Below are positions 1 to 12,206 of a stretch of 64,000 bases of DNA, piece by piece. Made by a program: the position numbers and the translations under genes. The stretch is taken from contig BSBN01001017.1 of assembly GCA_027924645.1 (NCBI GenBank), positions 4,490,501 to 4,554,500 of the forward strand, read 5' to 3'. The stretch is from Cunninghamia lanceolata. Lineage: Eukaryota > Streptophyta > Pinopsida > Cupressales > Cupressaceae. Position 1 is the stretch's first letter. Each line of letters opens with the position of its first letter. The notes below the pieces were generated by a model. That model did not search any database, was not told the DNA's origin, and worked only from the letters and a program-made list of their open reading frames with translations.

Positions 1-600
1 CATATTCTAGGACTTTTTAGATCTAATCTTCGTTCACACCTTGGCACATTGAATGCTAAGTAGAGGAGACAGATGTTAGTTTTTCATTTTGAAGTTGATT
101 TGTTGAGTTGTGTTGAACTTTGTGAGTTTTGTTGAATTTTGTACTTTATTGGATTTTGTGCACTTGTTGAACTTTGTGCCTTGTGATGAGATTAAGGGAT
201 TTCTTGATTGAATGTTGACTTTGTTGAGATTATTGAATTTTGTTGACATTTTCATGCCTTTTGATGTCATCAAAGGCAGTGTTGTTATGAATGTTTCAAA
301 TGTTATATGACTCTCTACATGCAATTATTCTAGATGAATGCAAGCTTTTGTTCTTGTAAAAAAATATATATATGAGTAATTACTAGTCAAAATAAGGTAT
401 GAATACGAGTCTAAATGGTTGTTCCTAAATGCAATTTGTCTAGGTTTTTGTCTTTTTGTGTTTTGATGTGGATGTAAGCTATTTTATGAAAATGAAATTT
501 GTAGCTATTCTAAGCAAAACAAGAATGGAGTTTAATCTAGAAAGCAATTAAAATCAATAAGTTGTACACTACAAAGAGAAAATAAATATTAATTTACTCC
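1..600. other. non-coding A+T-rich flank
   Basis: No gene is supported here. The stretch at about 95-255 is built from loosely repeated TTGAATTTTGT-like words, and the only reading frame across it is a minus-strand shadow of that low-complexity sequence. The rest is featureless A+T-rich DNA. Confidence 0.6.
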
Positions 601-659
601 CTCAAGGGTAAGATTGTGTGCTAATTACTAATGAAACCAATAAAAGAACTTGTATAATT

Positions 660-1476
660 CAAGTGCCAGTTCTAGGCTTTTGTCCTCAAAGATCTTGTGG
701 CAATCGTCTCTTGCAATCGTCTCTTCCTCTGTAGCAATGGGATCCTCCTCTTGATCACAGGTACAAAGGAAGAGATATGAGGAAATAAATTTGGGTTTAG
801 AAGCAATAATAAAATGAAAGTAAAAGGAACGTACAGTCTTTTACAAGCACAAGAGTGATATGGGGTTGCCTTTGTAAAGCCTGACTCTCAAGAGAAAATT
901 AGCTCAAATGAGAATACAAGTATGCAAATAATTCTCAATCTCCCCTAAGACAATAAAGAAGGTGGATATTTATAAGTAAAAAAATGGGCAAAATAGGTGG
1001 GGGTGATTGGGGAGTTAACATGATTTGATTAAAGAGATAACTGGGTTTGATTGGGAGATCACAAGAGTTGAAGAGGAGAAAATAGAGGACTGATTAGGAG
1101 ATCACTAGGAATTGATCAAGAGTGAACAAAAGAGTGATTAAGAATTGACAAATAGTGAGTGGAAGTAGGGCTCAGTTTTGCATGAAGGAACTCTCAATCA
1201 AAATCCAAAAATAGATGTAAACTAGGCAGAACTAGAAGAAATTACATATGCCAAAACACAACAGGGTCACCCCTTTCAGGAAGTGGGTCACCCTTTTGCT
1301 AGAGCAAGTCACCCGTTGACCCTAAGGTCTCCTAGGTGACCCTCCTATTGAGGATATGAAAATGGTTATTTAGCATTTGCAAAATCCTGGAACCTAGTTT
1401 GGAGGTCAAAAAATATAGTCATAAGGGGAAAAACACTAAGTGACATGTATCCAAGTGTGAGATTGCTAAAAGGTAT
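660..1476 (-). repeat. possible remnant of a minus-strand LTR
   Basis: No reading frame is credible. On the minus strand a TATA-like stretch (plus-strand ATATTTATAAG near 967-977) lies downstream of a cluster of GGGTGACC/GGGTCACCC-type words at about 1263-1345. This copies the layout of the well-defined LTRs in the window, with a short-motif array upstream of a TATA box. The termini and the TSD were not found, so the LTR call rests on analogy only. The element at 1477 inserted at the right edge of this segment. Confidence 0.3.
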
Positions 1477-3858
1477 TGTTGAGCAATTTTTGCACAACAT
1501 ATCGAAACTTATTCGATATCACTAGGGAGTTTCAAGGCACAAGGCCACTGAGAGTCATAATGTTGTTTCAAAGTTTCAATGCAGCCTTGTTATAGCTCAG
1601 CCAAGTGATACAAAGGCACATCCATTTCTAGTAAGGTGGAGTTTGATAAAAGGTGCCATCGATTGCATATGGTGTGGCCTCATCAAAGGCACTTAGTATG
1701 AAGGCTCAGGCTTTTCTTGAGTCAAAGCATAGCTTCCTTTTGAAACATAGTGTAGCCTAAAGGAAATAAAGGCACATAGCCTTAGCATATTATGATGGCG
1801 CTTACAATGTAAAGACTCGTAAGAGCAAGCATAAAGTTTCAAGGTGCATCAATCTCATGGAAGGCACACAGACCAAGTGATACAAAGTGTAGGTCCATAC
1901 ATAAGGAGCGGCCTCATAGCAGGCCATCTAAATCATGCGTAAGTTCTATTAAGATTGGCACATACTATTCAAAAGATAGTGCATTCTATAAACATAGCAT
2001 GATATTCAAAAGATGGTTCTACCTCCAAATAAGGTGCCACCCCTACCAAAGCAAGGCGCACAAGATATACATGGGCGACCTAAGCCATATAAGTTATGGC
2101 ATGGTATAGCTAGAATGAAAGCGCTGCCACTATGAGATGGCGCAGCTCATAAAGATGAATCCCATTAAAACCTAATGATGCCTTACCACTATCAAACGCA
2201 ACATTAGAACAAAGCTGCCATCTTCTAATTCATAGCGCAAGACAATATAATCACGGCACAAGATATGAAGGAGCATCCAAGGTAACTTAGTATTGGCCTG
2301 AAAGCACAAGCGCAATCATATAAAGAGGCATGGGTAATTTCAAATTAGCCTTGCCATTGCAAATGGATTCACAGGATCAATGATGAAACGAGGCACAAAT
2401 ATATAAGAAAAGAAGCAATTTCAAGTATAAAGATGGCACAATAACATAAGATCAATGCACCTTACTAAAATAGTGCATAAGAAGAGTCTCCAACCTTTGT
2501 CAGAAGTCACAGACATTTTAACATGATGCGGCTCAAAGACTCACAGCTACCGTCCGATTAAAAGAGATCAATGGAGGGTGCAGATTTGGGAGGTTGTTAG
2601 AGAGAGTAGTTGCAAGTATGCTATGTGTCCCAACAAGCCAATGGCGCACCAAAGAAGAGAAGGTAGAGGGGTGTCAGTAAAGAAGGAGCGCTAGTCAGCC
2701 ACGTGGACAAAGGAGGAGCATGCTTCATAAGTCATGTAGAGCTTTTAATAGTTTTATATGAATCTTTATTAAATCTTGTAAGATTTAATTAAAGTGATCC
2801 ATTATTTTAATAATTCAAAAGTGATTCATAATGATTCATAAAGTGAGTCATTTTTATATTGTAATATGAGTCACGTGAGTCACTTAAGTTTCTAAAGATG
2901 AGTCTTTAAAACTAAGTGGTGGGCCCAAGACAAATAAAGCTAAAAGATTTATAATAAAGAAACTCACATATGAACTTTAAAGCTCACGATAAAGCAAAGT
3001 TAATAAAGGAAACTTTATTAAATAAAAACATGCAACTTACATCAAACTAAATAAAGCTATGATTTATTTTATTTCTTACGCTTGTTAAAGTCAAATGAAA
3101 GCTACAACGAACTCTAAGCGCTGGAAACATGTAGTTGAAAGGGAATTTTTTGCATGGATAAAGATGGAATAAAGATAGAAAAACAAGGATACAACTGGCA
3201 GATAAGCATGCACAATAGAGGCAATTTTTGGCTTTTATTTTCCTTTATATAAACTAAGTTTTTACATAGGAAAGAGGAGAGTTGAATTACCACAACAGAG
3301 TTTTATCACAGAGATGTATAGAGGAGAGATTCATCAACGACATAACTTCTTGCAGGCCTTGTATGTCAAGTTTTCTCAGAATCAAATGGATTTGATAGAT
3401 TGTGCTTTGAAGCCTTTAGTGTCTCTATTTTTTGATTCACCCATGAAAGGAAAATAGGCATTTTGTGCCATTTTATTCTGTTGAAGTATTTTCTCTTTTC
3501 TTGTCTTAGATCCAGCCTTCATTTGTAAGCCTGAGACTATTGAATCTTATGTAGCTGAATAATTATGTGATTGACACTTTTCCATTCATTATATCTATGT
3601 TTATCTTGTCTCTTATTTACAAATCATGTGCATGATTAAATCTTTATGATCGGGAAGTTTATGGTTGGCAAATCGTCATGTTAGTTAGTTTTATTTTCAA
3701 AGTTTCTCCTTCTCTTTTCTTCAAAAATCTAAAAACAATCTCACTGAAGATCTTGCGAAGAGCTGACTTCTAAAATCCCAGAGGTTATCTTGATTGTAAA
3801 GTCCCACATTTCAAGATTTCCCATTGTTGTTAGTGAAATGCATATTTTACCATCAACA
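1477..3858 (+). repeat. 5' LTR of element 1
   Basis: This 2,382-bp LTR runs TGTTGAGC...CATCAACA. It matches 6741-8957 closely along its length, including the shared block with AGTCACGTG near 2870-2880. Its first ~1.2 kb (about 1535-2700) is peppered every few tens of bases with degenerate AAGGCACA / GATGGCGC words. A TATA-like TTTATATAAA lies at about 3244-3253, downstream of that array and some 600 bp before the LTR end, as expected for a U3-R-U5 layout. Confidence 0.88.
3244..3253 (+). promoter_or_regulatory. putative TATA box of the element 1 LTR
   Basis: TTTATATAAA sits in the last third of the 5' LTR. The equivalent TTTATATAAA is kept in the 3' LTR near 8520-8529. The position fits the LTR promoter. 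This is a motif match only. Confidence 0.5.
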
Positions 3859-4127
3859 ACTTTTGGCACGCCCGGTGGGACAAAGTTTGAAGCTAAGAAG
3901 TTTGGTGTTGTTCTTAGCTTGTTGCAGTCTTGAAAACATCTTTCAAGCACCTAGTAAATCAGCCCCACCTTAGTGCCAACAGTTTTTGGCAAGCTCGGTG
4001 GGACAAAGTTTGAAGCTAATAAGTTTGGTGATGTTCTTAGCCTGTTGCAGTCTTGAAAACATCTTTCAAGCACCTGGTAAATCAACCCCACCTTAGTGCC
4101 AACAGTTTTTGGCACGCCCGGTGGGAC
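3859..4127 (+). repeat. 123-bp tandem repeat carrying the PBS
   Basis: PBS motifs start at 3864, 3987 and 4110, exactly 123 bp apart. The sequence between them is nearly the same in both intervals and includes the shared GTTGCAGTCTTGAAAACATC block. There are therefore two full units plus the start of a third. Small minus-strand reading frames over this stretch are products of the repetition, not genes. Confidence 0.9.
3864..3881 (+). other. primer-binding site (PBS) of element 1
   Basis: TGGCACGCCCGGTGGGAC starts 6 bp after the LTR end. It has the form of the PBS region seen in many plant gypsy-type elements. The priming tRNA was not determined. The motif recurs at 3987 (altered to TGGCAAGCTCGGTGGGAC) and at 4110 (unaltered). 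Confidence 0.65.
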
Positions 4128-4284
4128 CTGATTCAGAGACTTCGGTCTATGTTTCAAGTGAATCTTTGCTCTACATTTTGTGATTTTGGTGGAAAATCAC
4201 AAAAATATTTGCTCATAGGAGCATGAATCTTCCATTTGGCGACTTCGTTGGTGATCTTATCTTATATCTTCACTCATGCAAATC

Positions 4285-6392
4285 ATGGCAGCCCAAAATA
4301 TTTATGTGCATCTCAACATTCCAACAAGAAACTTGTCATTTGTGACTTGGGATTCAAGTCCTCTTCTACTTCAGCAACAAGGTTAGGTTCCTGAAGCATC
4401 GTTGAAAGCATTACCCCATTTTTATGGAGATGGCTTTGTTCGTCCAGTGGATCACATTCAAGATATTACAAATTTATGTACTATTCACAATGTCACAAAT
4501 GAAAATGTAGCTCTTTTGTTACTAGCATCTTCTCTCAAAGGCAAAGCACGGGAATGGTATAGAAATTTGCAACCCTTTTAAATCACAGGATGGAATCAAT
4601 TTGGAGAGATCATTTACAATCAATTCTGAGAGAAGGCAGATGTTAGTTCCCTCACTCAAAATCTTGTCACAATCAAGAGGCATCCCACAGAGTGCATGCA
4701 TGATTTCAATGCAAGGTTTGATAAGGTATGGAAAAAAATTTCAGTAGATGTAAGGCCTCCTCTAGGTTTTGAATTTTCATATTATTTGAAGGCTTTAGAT
4801 CCTAAAATTTCAATTATGATACAAGTTTTAGGAGGTGAAACTTTGCCTCAATCCTATGATATTGCTATTAGATCTGAAATGAACCTCATAGAAGCTGGTA
4901 AATTGCCTCCTTTGCCTTTAAAACCACTAATGCTCATGCAAGTATCTCATCCCAAGCTCCCACATATAGCCAAATATAAATTTGTCCTAATCCACCCACC
5001 CTCCCTGCTGATTTGACAAATCCTAAGGAGATGTTTGAAATGAAAAAGCTTCTAGAATCCTTTTCCCATGAGCTCAATGAGCTAAGAGATCAAAGCTTGT
5101 ATTAGGTTGACCCAAATTTTATGCTTCAAGGCTATCATGAATAGCCATATGAATGTAATTCATTTGTAGAAGAGATCCTTCCTCATGCACTAAAGGTACC
5201 CAATTATTTTGAAAATTGTGCTTTGTAAGCTTTTGTGGTTTCAGATCCAAAATTTCAGCCCATGGAAGTAACAGATCAAGTGTTTTGTCACTTTGATGTC
5301 AAAGAAGAATGCAATCAAAATACAAGAAAGGAGGTTGTTCTTATTTATCCAGTGTTTTCACTTGATTCTGAGCATCATGCGCATATGGCAAAATTTGATT
5401 CAAAGATACAGTCAAGTGAAGAAGAGGATTCAGATGATGATGATTACTTGATTCCTCTTGAAGATGAAAAGTACTTGCAAAGGAATCTTGAAGCTGAAAA
5501 GTATTGGGCAAAGAATGATGCACCATCTTTACCTCATCTTGAAGAAGAAATTGTGAAGGAAATTTCTATTGATTCTACAAAGGGTGAGTGCATTTATTTA
5601 TGTAATGAGTTTTCACATCTTGCAGGGGATAGTTTTGAGATGATTCAACATGATGAAGAGCAAATTGAGGATTTATTCTCAGTTATCCAACAAGGATATC
5701 ATATTCTTGATGCGGGAGATTCCATCATTGAGCAAGTGCATGACTCATTTACAAAGCCTATTTCAGGTGACCATGATGCAAGCATGAGTGAGGTGTGTGC
5801 AAATTTTGACAAGGAAATTGATCTATTTTCTATTTTTGAGAATGGGTATTCTCTCCTTCTTGAGGAGGATCTATAGTTTCATTTCAAGCCTAATGATGCA
5901 TCAAGATACATTTGTAATAGTGAAGAGTTGCATGAAGAGTTACATCATACTCCTATCTTCTTTCAAGAAGAGATTCCAATCAGATTCGAGACAATTATGG
6001 GCAACTCAGTCACCTTCAAGCTTGGTTTTGAGGTTATCTTGGATCATACATGTGTAGAGAAGCATGCAAAAGAGATCACCAATGAAGTCAAGGTAACAAT
6101 TGTCTTTGCATGCAAGCAGAAATGTGAGCTCCAATGCTTGGTATGCTCATCCCACCCTCCACTAGATGCAGAACAATATATTGTTCAGCTTGAATGGTAT
6201 TTTAATGCCAAAGGAGAGTTCCTAGAATGTAGAACAACAAAGAGGTACAAGTTTCTATTATACTTCTTCATGCATTTCATTTGGTCTACTGTCAGCTCAA
6301 CATGGCTCACATGGAGCAAAATCATCAAATCTGGGAGTTATTTTTCCATTCCTGTGAATGGGCACAATCCTGTCAATTTCACATGTCAGTAA
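4285..6392 (+). pseudogene. Gag-like protein with acidic C-terminal region, broken
   Basis: An ATG at 4285 opens a frame with a retrotransposon Gag (Retrotrans_gag family) core. The segment ASSLKGKAREWYRNLQPF, followed by a TGWNQF... stretch and an FNARFDKVW helix, matches the usual spacing. Stops break the frame near 4384, 4577 and 4627. A shift of frame near 5000 leads into a second open stretch at 5235-5876, which is rich in Asp and Glu (an SSEEEDSDDDD run). After one further TAG it continues to 6392. No zinc knuckle and no enzymatic domain is visible. The function of the C-terminal half is not recognised. In life it would have formed particles in the cytoplasm using enzymes from another element. 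Confidence 0.75.
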
Positions 6393-6740
6393 TTTAGTTT
6401 TAATGTTTCAAAATAAGTTGCAACTGCAACATTTGTTTCAAATTTCAATTTGTTTGTTTTCAATAAAGTCTCATTTGTAGTAGAGGTCAGTGTCAGTGGT
6501 CAACCAGTTGGTCTGAGTTGCAGAATGGGTCATGGTTAAGTGGTTTCTTAGTTTCATCCTCAGAGGATCTGCTTGGTAGTTTGAATTAGTTTGGCATTGC
6601 ACAGATTTTTGCTTGCAGATGTGTTTTTAGTTTGCTGGTTGTTTTTGAGTAATTTGACCCCGTATGCCCAATCGAGTACATGCACTAGATCTGGGATTTG
6701 ATGTGTGCAGACACACTTTCCCTCGTGAGTCACCAAGAAA
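6393..6740 (+). other. 3' untranslated internal region of element 1
   Basis: Non-coding stretch between the broken gag and the 3' LTR. The bases just before the LTR (CACCAAGAAA) form only a weak polypurine tract. Nothing else was recognised. Confidence 0.5.
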
Positions 6741-8957
6741 TGTTGAGCAATTTTTGCACAACATATCGAAACTTTTTCGATATCACTATGGAGTTTCAAG
6801 GCACAAGGCCACTGAGAGTCATGTTGTTATTTCAAAGTTTCAATGCAACCTTGTTATAGCTTAGCCAAGTGATACAAAGGCACATCCATTTCTAGTAAGG
6901 TGCAGTTTAATAGAAGGTGCCATCGGTTGCATATGGTGCGGTCTCATCAAAGGCACTTAGTATGAAGTCTCGGCCTTTTCTTGAGTCAAATCACAGCTTC
7001 CTTTTGAAACATAGCACAACCTAAAGGAAATAAAGGCACACAACTTTTTATCAGAATGTAGCATATTATGATGGTGCTAACACTATAAATACTCGTCACA
7101 ACAAGCATAAAGTTTCAAGGTGCATCAATCTAATGGAAGGCATGCAGGCCAAGTGATACAAAGCGCATGCCCATACATAAGGAGCAACCTCATACCAGGC
7201 CATCTAAATCATGGCGTAAGTTCTATTAAGATTGGCGCATACTATTCAAAAGATAGTGCATTCTATAAACATAGCATGGTATTCAAAAGATGGTTCTACC
7301 TCCAAATAAGGTGCCACCCCTACCAAAGCAAGGCGCACAAGATATACATGGGCGACCTGAGCCATATAAGGTATGGCATGGTATAGTTAGAATGAAAGCA
7401 CTACCACTATGAGATGGCGTGACTCATAGAGATGCATCCCATTATTTAACTCAATGTTGCCTTAGCATTATCAAACACAACATTAGAATAAAGCCACCAT
7501 CTTCTAATTCATAGCGTAGGACAATATAATCATGGCCTAGGACATGAAGGAGCAACCAAGGCAACTTAGCATTGGCCTAAAAGCACAAGCGCAATCATAT
7601 AAAGAGGCATGGACATTTAAAATTAGCCTTGCCATTGCAAATGGATTCACAACATCAATGATGAAACAAGGCACAAATATATAAGAAAAGAAGCAGTTTC
7701 AAGTATAAAGATGGCATAGTAACATAAGATCAATGCATCTTAATAAAACAATGCATAAGAAGAGTCTCCAACCTTTATCAGAAGTCAAAGACATTTTAAC
7801 ATGGTGCGGCCTGAAGACTCGCAAATACCATTCGATTAAAAGAGATCAACAGAGGGTGCATGTTTGGGATGTTGTTAGAGAGAGCAGTTGCAGGTATGCC
7901 ATGTGTCCCAATGAGCCAATGGTGCACCAGAGAGGAGAAGGTAGAGGGATGTCAATAAAGATGGAGTGCCAGTCAACCACGTGGACAAAGGAGGAGCATG
8001 CTTCGTAACTCACGTAGAGCTTTTAATAGTTTTATATGAATCTTTATTAAATCTTTTAAGATTTAATTAAAGCGATTCATTATTTTAATAAGTCAAAAGT
8101 GATTCATAATGATTCATAAAGTGAGTCGTTTTTATATTGTAACATGAGTCACGTGAGTCACCTAAGTTTCTAAAGATGAGTCTTTAAAACTAAGTGGTGG
8201 GCCCAAGGCAAATAAAGCTAAAAGCTTTATAATAAAGAAAATCACATATGAGCTTTAAAGCTCATGATAAGGCAAAGTTAATAAAGGAAATTTTATTAAA
8301 TAAAAACATGCAACCTACAACAAACTAAATAAAGCTACACTTTATTTTATTTCTTACGCTTGTCAAAGTCAAATGAAATCTACAGCGAACTCTAAGTGCT
8401 AGAAACATAGCGAAAGGGAGTTTTTTGCATGGATAAAGATAGAATAAAGGCAGAAAAACAAGGATACAACTGACATATAAGCATGCACAATAGAGAGGTA
8501 GTTTTTGGCTTTTATTTTCCTTTATATAAATTGAGTTTTTACACAATAGAGAGGAGAGTTGAATTACCACAACAGAGTTTTATCATAGAGATGTGCAGAG
8601 GAGAGATTCATCAACAACAGAACTTCTTGCAGGCCTTGTATGTCAAGTTTTCTTAGAAAAAAAATAGATTTGATAGATTGTGCTTTGAAGCCTTTCGTGT
8701 CTGTATTTTTTGATTCACCCATGAAGGGAAAATAGGCATTATGTGCCATTGTATTCTGTCGAAGTATTTTCTCTTTTCTTGTCTCAGATCTGGCCTTCAT
8801 TTGTAAGTCTGAGACTATTGAATCTTATGCAATTGAATAATTACGTGACTGGCACTTTTCCATTCATTGTATCTATGTTTATCCTATCTCTTATTTACAA
8901 ATCCTGTACATGATGAAATATTTGTGAGTTGGGAAGTTTATGGTTGGAAAATTGTCA
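6741..8957 (+). repeat. 3' LTR of element 1, truncated
   Basis: It starts TGTTGAGCAATTTTTGCACA exactly like the 5' LTR and stays similar until ATTGTCA near 8957. There the match with the left copy (to about 3678) stops. The terminal ~180 bp that should end CATCAACA are missing, presumably through deletion or a later rearrangement. Small reading frames inside it (for example 7120-7386) have counterparts in the other LTR and are not genes. Confidence 0.85.
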
Positions 8958-9952
8958 CTCGTAGAAGCTTCATACGTGTAAACTCAATGAGGATAAATCA
9001 AGCAGAGAGAGGGAAATACGTGGTATACAACACCATTAAATCTCATAAATGGCCTACACTCCATGACTCAAGATAATTCAGTTATCTCATGAGTTTTAAA
9101 GACCACTATATCACGGTTGTTATATGCTCCACTATTCAAGCCCATGACTTCTATTTGATTGAACATGTGGTTTGAAGAGATAATGTGGTATTTATTCCAC
9201 TTTACATACCACTAAAGGCTCATAAAAGAATAGCTGATACTTATAGAAATTGGTTAAAAGATGAAAACTTCACTTAGAAGAAAAGGTGGGTAATCGTATA
9301 GAACCACAAGCAATTCCTGACTAACCAATTTTCCAAAGATAGTAAACATAATAATAATAGTCTAAGATCATATGAATAACATCAATAGGGATTATTATAA
9401 TAATACGACGTAAGACTTATGTATAAGCGTGATAGGGTCGAGTTCATCTCCCCTTCACGAACACACACTATTTCACGTCGATTTGCTTGCCATGAACATT
9501 CATGTGACATTTACACTATAATCATGACAATAGTTTAAGCATCTACGTTTTGACGATGCAAACGAAAACTATTTACGACATGATCAACAAAAGGTCGTGT
9601 TAGTTGCAGATGACTAACGTTCTTTCTTGACAACGTCATTTTCACAAAGTGACAAGGTCGACACACAACTAACTCAAAAAGGAATCTATAAGACATTGAC
9701 AACTCGTCTAGTCGATCTAAGAATTAACCAGTAAAACGTGACTTACCTTAATCAACTAGAGTTATTTAACCATTGAACACTATACTCATTTGACAAATGA
9801 CCGTTTATAACCCAAGGTCTATTCTCCTCTCCTCAGAAGATACTCTCTCTCTCTCTCTTTCTCCGAGAGCCATCAAAAACCTATTTTCCTCCATATAATT
9901 TGCAATCACCAGATCATGATCAGTGCATCGTTAGTCCATTCATAAACCCTAT
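8958..9952. other. non-coding interval
   Basis: No gene and no recognised repeat. A short (CT)n tract lies at about 9843-9863. The last five bases (CCTAT, 9948-9952) are the left target-site duplication of the solo LTR that follows. Confidence 0.55.
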
Positions 9953-10179
9953 TGTTGTGCCTTGCACACATGCCCCATTTTACCAAATGGAGACCCCCTC
10001 TTTTGCTTTGGCTTGAAGTCTCAACCTTTGATACTTATGATGATGAGAAGGTGGATTTGCACTTAGAGTGCATGATTTGTTCCAGATTTGAGTATTTTGC
10101 ATGTTTGGAGTCATTTGATGTCTTGCATGATTGATTTAGAGGTGTCTTGAGTGGTCTTGTGCTTAAGAAATAGCTATTA

Positions 10180-11060
10180 GTTGCCTTTTGCGCTAAAATT
10201 AGGTGTTACTGCATTTTGCTCAAAATCCCATGTCACTGGATATTGCCCTTGAAATTGCTACTGCAGGATTTGTCATGTTGAAATTCCTAGTTTCTAGGTC
10301 TGAGAGTTGTAAAATCATGTCAAATTCCACAAGATTTCACTGAGGGGTTCATATACTTTCATCATGTCGCATGGTTCTGAAGCCCTGATTTGGCTAAGTC
10401 TGAAACCCTGAAAACCCTGAAAAATGGCTAAGTCTGAAATCTGGTGGAACCTCAAAATTTTAGAATCTGCATATGAAATCCTATGGATCTAGAACCTATC
10501 TCAAACATCTTGAAAGTATATTTAAAAATATTTAAAGTATAATATGTTTTTAAATATACTTTCACCCTGGGAAGTTCAAAATGTGGCGCTAAAAACAGCG
10601 TCTACTGCACTTTGCGCTAAAATTGCCTCCTACCGACCTCTACGCTAAAATCATTCTTGACCGACTTCCCTCCAAGCTACCGCTAAGTTAGTCGGACCAA
10701 AAATCCCCGCTGAGACAATTTTGAAGAAAAGTACTAAAACGGGCTTCAACTAACTTGCGCTAATATTTGCCTTCACTGACTTGGTCGGTAGACAGAGAAA
10801 TCTGCGCTAGTCTGTTGCATTGAAAATCCCTGCCGACTGATCCTTTTATGTTTTGCGCTCAAATTGTAGCCTACCGCCTAGCGCTTAAAAAAGGACCTAC
10901 GGACTTGCGCGGGATTTGCCTCCGATTGAATTTAAAACTGCGATAGGTCAGTCAAACTCAAAAGTAGTGCTAAAATGTTTTGCGCCAAAAATAGACCTCT
11001 CTAACTTTGTGCAAAAATCACTTCTGACTGACTTTTAGTCAATGACCTCAAAAATCAACG
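10180..11060 (+). repeat. degenerate GCGCTAAAA / CCTACCGAC motif array
   Basis: About ten or more diverged copies of a TTTGCGCTAAAAT word alternate with CTACCGAC or TGACTGAC-type words. Clear copies lie near 10187, 10584, 10612, 10640, 10760, 10810, 10855 and 10960-11060. Spacing is irregular, roughly 30-50 bp in the dense part. It occupies the promoter-proximal half of the solo LTR upstream of its TATA box. Confidence 0.65.
10511..10564. repeat. 18-bp inverted repeat (A+T-rich hairpin)
   Basis: Arms at 10511-10528 and 10547-10564 (left arm TGAAAGTATATTTAAAAA) are perfect reverse complements separated by 18 bp. It sits inside the solo LTR between two parts of the GCGCTAAAA array. Confidence 0.8.
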
Positions 11061-12198
11061 CTAAAGTCAGTGACCCCCAGAATCAACGCTTTTTGGCATT
11101 TTGGCCTAAAAATTGAGTTTTTCAAGGTGCAACTTGGTTTTTCTTGATGGACATGGATTGCACAACTATTTATCACATCATGATGGACATTTTTAGTAAG
11201 TTTGGGTGGATTTTGGGCACGTTTAACGATAATTAATGCCACTGCACATGAAAAGTCTATGACCCCCAAAAATCCCTCTGTTTGTAGAAAAGGCTAGAAA
11301 AACATGAAATAAATGTCCCCAAATGGATTCTAATGACCACAAAAAACTTCCTAAATCAATATATAGGCCAAATGGGTAATTGAAAATGGTAAAAAATGTA
11401 GAAAATCATGTGAAAATCGCTGGATTTAAGACGTTGTTCATAAAAAGTGGCATTGACAATAAGTTGTTCTTGACTGATCTATGGCTGCAAGTGGACATAT
11501 CTTGATTCAAATTGATGGAAAATGATTGCTTATGATGAAATTGATGCTTTGCATTGTGAATTGCAGGTCTTGGAGGACACATGACCTTGTTGGAGCTGTC
11601 TTAGAAGGATGAACATACAATAGTACCTTGCTGACCTAGACATGCATAACCTTTATTCTATCAATCAAATTGCTGTTGCACATGCAAAAGGAAGTCAGTA
11701 TGATGTCTAAGATAATGGAGATGAGCTACATGAGCTAAAGGCATAAAAATCAAGTCTACTTCATTGTTGTTCCTGCGGATCTAGTCTAATGTCCATGACG
11801 CGCATATAGCTGCTCCAGCAGTCCAGTCATACAAAACTGATCCAACAAGCATCCGGTTGGATACACTTTCACTAAAATGTGCCATATACATCTCTTGATC
11901 CAATCAACATTTAGAATCCCGTGAATCCACATTAGCTCATGTTTTCAAGTGTCATGTGATTCTATTTTGGCTTTATTAGGCCTTGAAAATTGACTTTTCC
12001 TCATATACAACCAAATGAGTGTCCATTTTGTCCAGATTCAATATATTTGCAAGCTATATTTTGACTTTTTCCTAAAGGACAAATACAAATCCGAAAATAC
12101 AACAAACTGCTATACCAAATTAAATGCCATGTAATCTAGACCATTAATGTTGAGTTAATCTCCACCATCCATTCAAAAACTCAGTATGGTGCCTTGTC

Positions 12199-12206
12199 TA
12201 TAAAAG
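12199..12206 (+). promoter_or_regulatory. TATA box of the solo LTR
   Basis: TATAAAAG in the context TTGTCTATAAAAGGGCC, about 850 bp before the LTR end. Composition and position are typical of a plant LTR promoter. Confidence 0.65.

Larger units (their letters stand above)
1477..8957 (+). mobile_element. Gag-only gypsy-type LTR retrotransposon (element 1)
   Basis: Two long direct repeats (1477-3858 and 6741-8957) flank an internal region of about 2.9 kb. The left LTR begins TGTTGAGC and ends CATCAACA, giving the expected inverted TGTTGA/TCAACA termini. A primer-binding-site-like TGGCACGCCCGGTGGGAC follows a few bases downstream. The interior encodes a broken Gag-like protein followed by an acidic region. 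I see no protease, reverse transcriptase, RNase H or integrase, so the element must have depended on a partner. The right LTR lacks its last ~180 bp, so the TSD (GGTAT expected from 1472-1476) cannot be checked. Confidence 0.85.

Noticed and set aside
3741..4157. Two adjacent minus-strand ORFs with similar protein sequence
   Set aside because: They are translations of the 123-bp leader tandem repeat on the wrong strand of element 1.
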